From the NCBI GenBank assembly GCA_017936025.1, contig JAGBGL010000026.1, forward strand, positions 1 through 13,718: a stretch of 13,718 bases of DNA, given 5' to 3'. The translations under genes were made by a program, and so were the position numbers. The first letter of the stretch is position 1. Each line of letters starts with the position of its first letter. This DNA comes from Bacillota bacterium (lineage in GTDB: Bacteria > Bacillota > Clostridia > Peptostreptococcales > Anaerovoracaceae). Of the stretch, positions 7,775 to 13,718 are shown piece after piece. The notes below the pieces were generated by a model. It saw only the letters and a list, made by a program, of their open reading frames with translations, had not been told where the DNA came from and made no database searches.

Positions 7775-7807
7775 CTCTTGTGCTTTTTAAAATAAGGAGG
7801 ATAACAC

Positions 7808-8290
7808 ATGAAAGTAGCAATTATTATGGGAAGCAAATCTGACTGGCCTGTAGTTCAGAAAGCCGCAAATCTGCTGACTGATTTCGGTGTAGAAATAGAA
7901 AAGAGAATCATCAGTGCGCACAGCACTCCTGTGCAGGCTGAAGAATTCGCAAAAAATGCGGAAGCAAACGGAATCGATGTTATTATCGCTGCTGCAGGTA
8001 AAGCAGCTCATCTGGCGGGTGTCCTGGCGGCTGGTACTCCGCTGCCTGTAATCGGAATTCCGATGAAATCCAGCACAATGGACGGACTGGATTCCCTGCT
8101 GTCCGTAGTACAGATGCCAAAAGGCGTGCCTGTTGCAACAGTGGCTATCGACGGAGCTGAAAACGCTGCGCTGCTGGCTATCCAGATGATGGGTCTGAAA
8201 TACCCTGAGCTGAGACAGGCAATGAAAGACTATAAAAAGAAAATGGAAGAAGATATCGTTAAACTGGACGAAGAATTTCAGGAGGAATAA
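7808..8290 (+). CDS. purE: PurE, 5-(carboxyamino)imidazole ribonucleotide mutase family
   Basis: PurE makes CAIR, step 6 of IMP synthesis, normally from N5-CAIR (class I) or from AIR and CO2 (class II). The 160-residue product has the N-terminal IIMGSKSDWPVV phosphate-binding motif, an ISAHSTP segment (35-41) with the active-site His38, and a glycine/alanine loop AAAGKAAHLAG (61-71). The C-terminal part GVPVATVAIDGAENAALLA is PurE-like. Overall it is closer to class I. Two points differ from the textbook class I consensus: SAHRTP reads SAHSTP here (Ser39 for Arg), and GAGGAAHLPG reads AAAGKAAHLAG (Lys65). I recall the AAAGKAAHL form in Clostridia, but not the serine. No purK lies nearby. The ATG has AAGGAGG at a good distance; purE is separated from purL by a 73-base spacer with a hairpin. 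Confidence 0.93.
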   Translation: MKVAIIMGSKSDWPVVQKAANLLTDFGVEIEKRIISAHSTPVQAEEFAKNAEANGIDVIIAAAGKAAHLAGVLAAGTPLPVIGIPMKSSTMDGLDSLLSVVQMPKGVPVATVAIDGAENAALLAIQMMGLKYPELRQAMKDYKKKMEEDIVKLDEEFQEE

Positions 8291-8298
8291 AAGGAGGT
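8291..8298 (+). promoter_or_regulatory. Ribosome binding site and upstream stop fixing the PurF-like start
   Basis: AAGGAGGT stands 5 bases before ATG 8304. The bases TAA at 8298-8300 are in frame with that ATG, two codons upstream. The protein therefore cannot start earlier, which matters because it begins Met-Gly-Gly instead of the Met-Cys-Gly of active PurF. Confidence 0.9.
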
Positions 8299-8303
8299 AA
8301 ATA

Positions 8304-9722
8304 ATGGGTGGAGTTATAGGTTTCGCGAAAAAGAATGACTGCGTGATGGACTTGTTCTTCGGAACAGACTACCATTCTCATCTGGGAACCAAGAGAGGCG
8401 GTATGTGCGTTCTGGAAAAGGACGGATTCAACCGTGCGATCCATAACATAGGCAGTTCTCCTTTCAGAACCAAGTTCGAAGAAGAACTTGAAGAAATGGA
8501 AGGAAACATGGGTATCGGTGCCATCAGTGACAGTGATCCGCAGCCTCTGACTGTATACAGCAGACACGGCGATTTTGCCATCACAACGGTAGGCAGAATC
8601 AATAACAAAGACGAAATCATAGCGGAACTGCTTAAAGACAGACCTACTCAGTTTATGTCTATGTCCCACGGAAACATCAACAGTACAGAACTGGTTGCTG
8701 CAATTGTTTCCACAGGAAGGGACATCATCGATGGTATCCGTAAGGTTCAGGAAAAGATCGACGGTTCCGTTACGATGATCATCATGACAAAAGAAGGACT
8801 GTATGCGGCGAGAGATAAATATGGCAGAACACCTCTCATCCTGGGCAGGAGCGAAGACGGCTACTGTGTGGCTTCCGAATCTTTCGCCTTCATCAATCTG
8901 GGATATGAATATAAGAGAGAGCTTGGCCCTGCAGAAATAGCTTTCATCACGGCAGATGAAGAAAAAACTGTGGGCGAGCCTCAGGAAGGTATGAGAATCT
9001 GCTCTTTCCTGTGGACATACTTCGGATATACTACTTCCATCTATGAAGGAAAGAACGTAGAATTCGTACGTAACCGCAACGGCGAGCTGCTGGCGGAACT
9101 GGACGGTGACATGGATGTAGACTATATCGCAGGGGTACCTGACAGCGGCATCCCGCATGCACTGGGTTATGCAAATAAATCCCGCGTGCGTTATGCCAGA
9201 CCGCTGATCAAATATACACCGACATGGCAGCGTTCTTTCATGTCTCAGAACCAGAAGGCGAGAAAGCATGTCGCTAAGATGAAGCTGATCCCGATCTTCA
9301 AGCTGATCAATGATAAAAAATTCGTCCTCATCGATGACTCTATCGTAAGAGGTACGCAGCTGATGGAAACTGTAGACTATCTCCACAACAGCGGTGCAAA
9401 GGAAATCCATGTAAGATCTGCGTGCCCGCCTCTGCTGTTCGTCTGTAAGTTCCATAACTTCTCCCGCTCAGTAAGTGACCTGGAGCTGATCACGAGACGT
9501 ACCATCTGTGAACTTGAAGGTGTTGAACACGAACAGATAACAAGAGAGATGCTGGACAGATACGTGGATCCGGGCACTCCTGAATATGAAAATATGGTCG
9601 AATCCATCAGAGAACAGATGGGCTTTGACAGTCTGAAGTTCCAGACTCTGGAAAACACTAAAAAAGCTATTGGTATAGATCCTTGCAAACTGTGTACATA
9701 TTGCTGGGACGGAAAGGAATAA
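8304..9722 (+). CDS. PurF-like PRPP amidotransferase homologue lacking the catalytic N-terminal cysteine
   Basis: The fold is that of glutamine PRPP amidotransferase (PurF, step 1: PRPP to phosphoribosylamine): an N-terminal Ntn-glutaminase domain (about 1-230) and a type I phosphoribosyltransferase domain. The PRPP loop VLIDDSIVRGT (341-351) is intact, as is GVPDSGIPHALGYA. Cysteines 233, 381, 461, 464 and 467 lie where B. subtilis PurF ligates its 4Fe-4S cluster. The glutaminase site is degenerate: the nucleophile Cys is replaced by Gly2; the RYST motif reads ISDS (74-77); the HNGN oxyanion motif is lost (TVGRIN, 95-100); and the usual DSE is STE (127-129). It probably cannot use glutamine. 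It may use free ammonia, or take it from a partner, or have another role. It sits between purE and purO with tight spacing. Databases probably label such proteins purF; I leave the symbol empty because activity is doubtful. Confidence 0.88.
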   Translation: MGGVIGFAKKNDCVMDLFFGTDYHSHLGTKRGGMCVLEKDGFNRAIHNIGSSPFRTKFEEELEEMEGNMGIGAISDSDPQPLTVYSRHGDFAITTVGRINNKDEIIAELLKDRPTQFMSMSHGNINSTELVAAIVSTGRDIIDGIRKVQEKIDGSVTMIIMTKEGLYAARDKYGRTPLILGRSEDGYCVASESFAFINLGYEYKRELGPAEIAFITADEEKTVGEPQEGMRICSFLWTYFGYTTSIYEGKNVEFVRNRNGELLAELDGDMDVDYIAGVPDSGIPHALGYANKSRVRYARPLIKYTPTWQRSFMSQNQKARKHVAKMKLIPIFKLINDKKFVLIDDSIVRGTQLMETVDYLHNSGAKEIHVRSACPPLLFVCKFHNFSRSVSDLELITRRTICELEGVEHEQITREMLDRYVDPGTPEYENMVESIREQMGFDSLKFQTLENTKKAIGIDPCKLCTYCWDGKE

Positions 9723-9725
9723 GAG

Positions 9726-10442
9726 ATGCAGAAATTAGTATTTACAGACATTTTAAAAGAAAATGCTTACCCTGGCCGCGGAATCATGATCGGCCGCACA
9801 GCAGACGGAAGCAAAGCAGTAACTGCTTATTTTATCATGGGACGTTCCGAAAACTCCCGCAACAGAATTTTCGTTGAAGATGGAGAAGGCATCAGAACAG
9901 AAGCGTTCGACCCTGCTAAACTGGAAGATCCTAGCCTGATCATCTATGCTCCTGTAAGAGTGCTGGGCAACAAAACTATCGTAACTAACGGTGACCAGAC
10001 TGATACAATTTACGAAGGTATGGACAAACAGCAGACTTTCGAACAGTCCCTGAGAGTAAGACAGTACGAACCAGACGGTCCTAACTACACTCCTAGAATT
10101 TCCGGAATCATGCATATCGAAGGCGGCGTATTCAATTACGCAATGTCCATTTTAAAGAGCAACAACGGAAATCCTGACCAGAACAACCGTTACACATTCG
10201 CTTATGAAAATCCAATCGCAGGAGAAGGAAGATTCATCCACACTTATGCTGAGAACGTGAACCCTCTGCCATCTTTCGAAGGCGAGCCAAAATGGGTAGA
10301 AGTAGGCAATGATGATATCGATACTTTCACTGCAAAGGTATGGGAAGCACTGAACGAAGAGAACAAGGTTTCACTGTTCACAAGATACATCGACATCGCA
10401 ACAGGCGAATACGAATCCAGAATCATCAATAAAAACAAATAG
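9726..10442 (+). CDS. purO: IMP cyclohydrolase, PurO type (archaeal-like)
   Basis: The product closes the ring of FAICAR to IMP, the last step of purine synthesis, in place of the N-terminal domain of PurH. The 238-residue protein resembles the PurO family first described in methanogenic archaea. It has a GRGIMIGRT start region (17-25), a GRSENSRNR segment (39-47) matching the SRSxPNR motif, an IIYAPVRVLG stretch near 72-81, and VTNGDQTDTI (86-95) matching the SNGSHTDT motif. It is somewhat longer than the roughly 200-residue archaeal proteins. The start lies 3 bases after the PurF-like stop, with AAAGGA 7 bases before the ATG. The next gene encodes the AICAR transformylase alone, so the two activities of ordinary bifunctional PurH are split here, which supports the assignment. 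Confidence 0.88.
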   Translation: MQKLVFTDILKENAYPGRGIMIGRTADGSKAVTAYFIMGRSENSRNRIFVEDGEGIRTEAFDPAKLEDPSLIIYAPVRVLGNKTIVTNGDQTDTIYEGMDKQQTFEQSLRVRQYEPDGPNYTPRISGIMHIEGGVFNYAMSILKSNNGNPDQNNRYTFAYENPIAGEGRFIHTYAENVNPLPSFEGEPKWVEVGNDDIDTFTAKVWEALNEENKVSLFTRYIDIATGEYESRIINKNK

Positions 10443-10454
10443 GAGCGAGGAATA

Positions 10455-11630
10455 ATGAAAGAATTAGAATTAAAATACGTATGTAACCCTAACCAGAAAC
10501 CTTCCAGAATCTTTACAGAAAACTGCGAACTGCCTATCGAAGTACTGAATGGCAGACCGGGATACATCAACTTTATGGATGCATTCAACGGCTGGCAGCT
10601 GGTTAAGGAACTGAAAGAAGCTACAGGCCTGCCTGCAGCAACTTCCTTCAAGCACGTTTCCCCTGCAGGTGCAGCAGTAGGTCTGCCTCTGTCCGAAGTA
10701 GAAAGAAAGATCTACTGGGTAGACGAAGACGTGGAACTGTCTCCTCTGGCATGTGCATATGCAAGAGCAAGAGGCGCTGACAGAATGTCTTCCTTCGGAG
10801 ACTTCATCTCCCTGTCTGACGTATGTGACGTTGCAACAGCAATGCTGATCAAACCTGAAGTATCTGACGGCGTTATCGCTCCGGGTTATGAACCTGAAGC
10901 TCTGGAGATCCTGAAATCCAAGAAAAAAGGCAACTACAACGTTATCAAAATCGACCCTGACTATGTTCCTGAAAAACAGGAAAGAAAACAGGTATTCGGA
11001 ATCACTTTCGAACAGGGCAGAAACGATATGCCTATCGATGAAGCTTTCCTGGGCAATATCGTAACTGAAAACAAAGAGATCTCCGAAGAAGCTAAGAGAG
11101 ACCTGATCATTGCTCTGATCACTCTGAAATATACTCAGTCCAACTCCGTTTGCTACGCAAAAGGCGGACAGGCGATCGGTATCGGTGCAGGACAGCAGTC
11201 CAGAATCCACTGCACAAGACTGGCAGGACAGAAAGCTGACAACTGGCTGCTGAGACAGTGCCCTAAAGTACTGAACCTGCCATTCAAAGAAGACGTAGGC
11301 AGACCAAACAGAGACAACGCAATCGATGTTTACATGAGCGAAGACTGGGAAGACGTACTGGCAGATGGACAGTGGCAGAAATTCTTCACAGAGCAGCCTG
11401 AGCCTCTGACAAGAGAAGAAAAGAAAGCATGGCTGTCCCAGATGGAAGGTGTTGCACTGGCTTCCGATGCATTCTTCCCATTCGATGACAACATCCAGAG
11501 AGCTATCAGAAGCGGCGTTAAATACATCGCTCAGCCTGGCGGTTCCGTGAGAGACGATATCGTTATCAAGTGCTGCAACGACAATGACCTGGTAATGTAC
11601 TTCTCTGGCATGAGATTATTCCACCACTAA
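10455..11630 (+). CDS. purH: AICAR formyltransferase (free-standing transformylase half of PurH)
   Basis: This enzyme transfers the formyl group of 10-formyl-tetrahydrofolate to AICAR, giving FAICAR (step 9). The 391-residue protein corresponds only to the C-terminal part of bifunctional PurH. The N-terminal methylglyoxal-synthase-like cyclohydrolase domain is absent, and that role falls to the preceding purO gene. The catalytic Lys66-His67 pair is in SFKHVSPAGAAVG, matching the KH pair of human ATIC. Other family segments are SSFGDFISLS (about 115), LKYTQSNSVCYAKGGQAIGI (near residue 223), GAGQQSRIHCTRLA just after it, and a C-terminal SDAFFPF and PGGS-RDD pattern. The start is preceded by GAGGAA and lies 12 bases after purO. 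It also salvages the AICAR by-product of the upstream histidine enzymes. Confidence 0.95.
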   Translation: MKELELKYVCNPNQKPSRIFTENCELPIEVLNGRPGYINFMDAFNGWQLVKELKEATGLPAATSFKHVSPAGAAVGLPLSEVERKIYWVDEDVELSPLACAYARARGADRMSSFGDFISLSDVCDVATAMLIKPEVSDGVIAPGYEPEALEILKSKKKGNYNVIKIDPDYVPEKQERKQVFGITFEQGRNDMPIDEAFLGNIVTENKEISEEAKRDLIIALITLKYTQSNSVCYAKGGQAIGIGAGQQSRIHCTRLAGQKADNWLLRQCPKVLNLPFKEDVGRPNRDNAIDVYMSEDWEDVLADGQWQKFFTEQPEPLTREEKKAWLSQMEGVALASDAFFPFDDNIQRAIRSGVKYIAQPGGSVRDDIVIKCCNDNDLVMYFSGMRLFHH

Positions 11631-11657
11631 ACACAACACAGTTTTAAGGAGAAATAA

Positions 11658-12953
11658 ATGAAAGTATTAGTAGTAGGCAGCGGCGGCAGAGAACATGCAA
11701 TCATCTGGAAACTGGCGCAGAGCCCTAAAGTAGAAAAAATCTACTGTGCACCTGGCAATGCAGGTATCGCGATGGACGCTGAATGTGTAAACATCAAGGC
11801 AGAAGACATCGAAGGCGTAGTGGCATTCGCAAAAGAAAATGCTATCGACATGGCTGTTATCGGACCTGAAGTTCCTCTGGCAATGGGTATCGTTGACGAG
11901 CTGGAAGCTGCAGGCGTGAAGACATTCGGCCCAAACAAGAAATGTGCTCAGCTGGAAGCAAGTAAAGCATTCACTAAGAGCTTCCTGGCAAGACACAATA
12001 TCCCTACAGCAGGATATAAAGAATATACTGATAAAGAAGATCTGCTGAATGACGTTGGTATCTTCGGATATCCGATGGTTCTGAAGGCTGACGGTCTGGC
12101 TGCAGGTAAAGGGGTAGTTATTCCTGAAAACGAAGCTGATGCTATCGCGGCAATCGAAGAAATGATGGGCGATAAAGTGTTCGGCTCCGCAGCTGACAAG
12201 ATCGTAGTTGAAGAATTCCTGACAGGCGTGGAAGCTTCCATGCTGTGCTTCGTGGACAACAATACTATCGTTCCTATGGAGTCTGCACAGGATTACAAGA
12301 GAATCTTTGACGGCGACAAAGGGCCTAACACAGGCGGTATGGGAACTTACTCCCCATCCCTGATCTTTAATGAAGAAATCGAAAAGCAGATCCGTGAAGA
12401 AATCCTGGAACCTACACTTGCGGGCTTCCAGAAAGACGGCCTGGACTTCAAAGGCGTTCTGTTCATCGGACTGATGATCAACTCCGAAGGCGCGAAAGTA
12501 ATCGAGTTCAACAACCGTTTCGGCGACCCTGAAACTCAGTCTGTTCTGATGCGTCTGGATACAGATCTGTATGAAATCTTCGATGCAGTATGTGAAAACA
12601 GACTGGCAGATATCGAAATCAAATGGAGCGACAAGAGAGCTGTGTGTGTAGTTCTGGCTTCCGGCGGTTACCCTGGCAGCTATGAAAAGGGCAAGGAAAT
12701 CACAGGCCTGAACAAGGTGGATGATGATGTAGTAGTATTCCACGCAGGAACTGCTTCCCAGCACATCTGTGATGAAAACTCCTGCCGCAGCGCGATCGTT
12801 ACTTCCGGCGGAAGAGTTCTGGGCGTGACAGCAACAGGCGATACTCATGAAGAAGCAAGAGCGAAAGCTTTTGATAATGTAAAACGCATCTCCTTCGAAG
12901 GAATGCAGTACAGAAACGATATCGGCATTATCAACGACACTGAGAAAAAATAA
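11658..12953 (+). CDS. purD: Phosphoribosylamine-glycine ligase (GAR synthetase)
   Basis: PurD joins glycine to phosphoribosylamine with ATP (step 2 of IMP synthesis), so it uses the unstable product expected from the PurF-like protein in the same operon. The 431-residue length is typical. The N-terminal domain opens with MKVLVVGSGGREHAI and has APGNAG (about 31-36) and IGPEVPLA (near 68). The ATP-grasp core follows, with VLKADGLAAGKGV near 141-153, GPNTGGMGTYSP near 223-234 and a metal-binding EFNNRFGDPETQ segment near 283-294. The C-terminal part has VVLASGGYPG. The ATG follows AAGGAG by 6 bases and is 27 bases downstream of the transformylase gene. All expected motifs are intact. Confidence 0.97.
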   Translation: MKVLVVGSGGREHAIIWKLAQSPKVEKIYCAPGNAGIAMDAECVNIKAEDIEGVVAFAKENAIDMAVIGPEVPLAMGIVDELEAAGVKTFGPNKKCAQLEASKAFTKSFLARHNIPTAGYKEYTDKEDLLNDVGIFGYPMVLKADGLAAGKGVVIPENEADAIAAIEEMMGDKVFGSAADKIVVEEFLTGVEASMLCFVDNNTIVPMESAQDYKRIFDGDKGPNTGGMGTYSPSLIFNEEIEKQIREEILEPTLAGFQKDGLDFKGVLFIGLMINSEGAKVIEFNNRFGDPETQSVLMRLDTDLYEIFDAVCENRLADIEIKWSDKRAVCVVLASGGYPGSYEKGKEITGLNKVDDDVVVFHAGTASQHICDENSCRSAIVTSGGRVLGVTATGDTHEEARAKAFDNVKRISFEGMQYRNDIGIINDTEKK

Positions 12954-12960
12954 GGAGGTG
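12952..12960 (+). promoter_or_regulatory. Ribosome binding site deciding the kinase-like gene start
   Basis: AAGGAGGTG overlaps the purD stop and ends 6 bases before ATG 12967. The possible GTG start at 12958 is itself part of this ribosome binding site and is therefore rejected. Confidence 0.8.
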
Positions 12961-12966
12961 ACCGCT

Positions 12967-13581
12967 ATGAAAAACCGCGTGATCACTATCAGCAGAGAAT
13001 TTGGCTCCGGCGGCAGACTCATCGGTCAGAAGCTGGCGGAAAAACTCGGAGTACCTATGTACGACAAGACTATCCTGGACAGAATCGCTGAAGAAAACGG
13101 CTTTTCCAGAGAGATGATGGAAGAGGCAGAAAAGAAAGCTCTGCACGGTTTCCTGTACAGCCTGTCTTCTGCATTCGGTACAGGAGAAACAGGCCCTGAA
13201 AGCCTGTCTCTCAATGAACGTTTCTTCCTGGCTCAGTTCGATACTATCCGTGAAGTAGCAGAAGAAGGTTCCTGCGTAATCGTAGGACGCTGTGCTGACT
13301 ACATCCTGAGAGGATATCCTGAAGTAACGAATGTATTCCTTTATGCTGAAGAAGAAGACAAAATCAAGCGTGCAGTAGAAGAATACGGCGTTCCTGAAAA
13401 AGATGTAAAGAAAATCATGCACAATACTGACAAGGCGCGTGCAAACTATTACAACTATCACACAGGACGTAAATGGGGAGATCCTGTAAACTATAACCTG
13501 TGCATCGATACAGGATATATCGGTATCGACGACATCGTTGATCTGATCCTGTTCTATGTTGAACGAGAAATCGAAAGATAA
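12967..13581 (+). CDS. Cytidylate-kinase-like P-loop protein
   Basis: The 204-residue product belongs to the cytidylate-kinase-like family (Pfam Cytidylate_kin2 by pattern), common in Clostridia and without a firmly established substrate as far as I know. It opens with RVITISREFGSGGRLIG, where GSGGRLIG (about 13-20) takes the place of the nucleotide-binding loop, followed by LAEKLGVPMYDKTIL. Other family-typical segments are SCVIVGRCADYIL near 98-110 and YYNYHTGRKWGDPVNYNL near 158-175. It lacks the residues that would let me assign true CMP kinase activity with confidence. The ribosome binding site overlaps the purD stop, so it is the last gene of the purine operon. A nucleotide-related role is plausible from context only. 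Confidence 0.85.
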   Translation: MKNRVITISREFGSGGRLIGQKLAEKLGVPMYDKTILDRIAEENGFSREMMEEAEKKALHGFLYSLSSAFGTGETGPESLSLNERFFLAQFDTIREVAEEGSCVIVGRCADYILRGYPEVTNVFLYAEEEDKIKRAVEEYGVPEKDVKKIMHNTDKARANYYNYHTGRKWGDPVNYNLCIDTGYIGIDDIVDLILFYVEREIER

Positions 13582-13590
13582 ATTCTAACC

Positions 13591-13610
13591 GGGCGGTCAT
13601 TTGACCGCCC
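13591..13610 (+). other. Palindromic hairpin after the kinase-like gene
   Basis: GGGCGGTC (13591-13598) pairs with GACCGCCC (13603-13610) across ATTT. The stem is strong but no T-run follows on the + strand, so alone it is a poor terminator. It directly precedes a complete terminator and may stabilise the mRNA end or add to termination. Confidence 0.6.
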
Positions 13611-13623
13611 TCAGACTGTAGAC

Positions 13624-13661
13624 AAAGGCCCAGCTCGCCTAACGGCGAGTCTGGGCTTTTT
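13624..13661 (+). terminator. Intrinsic terminator of the purine operon
   Basis: AAAGGCCCAG (13624-13633) pairs with CTGGGCTTTT (13651-13660), and an inner stem CTCGCC (13634-13639) with GGCGAG (13644-13649) extends it to about 16 bp with one G-T pair and a single bulged T. A five-T run (13657-13661) ends the structure. It lies about 40 bases after the last stop. The remaining bases to 13718 hold nothing I can support. Confidence 0.92.
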
Positions 13662-13718
13662 CTATACAGTCAATCTTTGATTTCCCATAAATAATTGTGC
13701 AAAACATTGCTGGATACG

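Noticed and set aside
8304..8345. Loss of the PurF cysteine explained by a wrong start codon or a single-base error
   Set aside because: An in-frame TAA lies at 8298-8300, so no upstream start is possible. A one-base GGT/TGT error would not explain the loss of the RYST, HNGN and DSE motifs as well.
8259..9455. A 398-codon minus-strand open frame across the PurF-like gene
   Set aside because: Shadow frame; no recognisable domain, and the plus-strand protein has clear PRPP-binding motifs.
11667..13022. A 451-codon minus-strand open frame across purD
   Set aside because: Same reason: antisense to a gene with all GAR synthetase motifs, and composition typical of a shadow frame.
13662..13718. 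Start of a further gene at the right edge
   Set aside because: The 57 bases are AT-rich with no start codon and ribosome binding site pair and no recognisable promoter; nothing can be supported.
1..13718. CRISPR arrays, insertion sequences, tRNA or rRNA genes, toxin-antitoxin or defence genes
   Set aside because: No regularly spaced repeats, transposase-like frames, cloverleaf sequences or such gene families were found; the window is dense with biosynthetic genes.

Overview
The window reads as a chromosomal biosynthetic region of a low-to-mid GC, strictly bacterial genome. It is most likely an anaerobic Firmicute of the class Clostridia. That inference rests on AGA-rich arginine codons, strong AAGGAGG-type ribosome binding sites, the single-chain 'clade II' form of FGAM synthase, and purine synthesis split into a PurO-type IMP cyclohydrolase plus a free-standing AICAR transformylase. 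I cannot name genus or species. All genes lie on the + strand in two consecutive transcription units.

Unit 1 (1-3746) is the 3' part of a histidine operon: hisB (3' end only), hisH, an unrecognised membrane-anchored protein, hisA, hisF and the fused hisIE. It ends in an intrinsic terminator at 3756-3788. The unusual features are the unknown single-pass membrane protein between hisH and hisA, whose stop overlaps the hisA start, and a GC-rich dyad in the hisF-hisIE spacer.

Unit 2 (about 3889-13661) is a purine operon with a recognisable sigma-A type promoter (3889-3917): purL, purE, a PurF-like phosphoribosyltransferase, a PurO-type IMP cyclohydrolase, the AICAR-formyltransferase half of PurH, purD and a cytidylate-kinase-like gene. 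It ends in a second hairpin plus intrinsic terminator. It covers pathway steps 1, 2, 4, 6, 9 and 10. The genes for GAR transformylase, AIR synthetase, SAICAR synthetase and adenylosuccinate lyase are not here.

The two units meet biochemically at AICAR: HisH-HisF releases AICAR as a by-product, and the transformylase and cyclohydrolase encoded downstream turn it into IMP.

The most notable item is the PurF-like protein (8304-9722). It keeps the PRPP-binding loop and the cysteines expected for a 4Fe-4S cluster, but it lacks the N-terminal nucleophile cysteine (it starts Met-Gly-Gly) and the other glutamine-site residues. An in-frame stop two codons upstream of its ATG rules out a missed start. 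It looks like a PRPP amidotransferase with a dead glutaminase domain, so its nitrogen source or true role is open.
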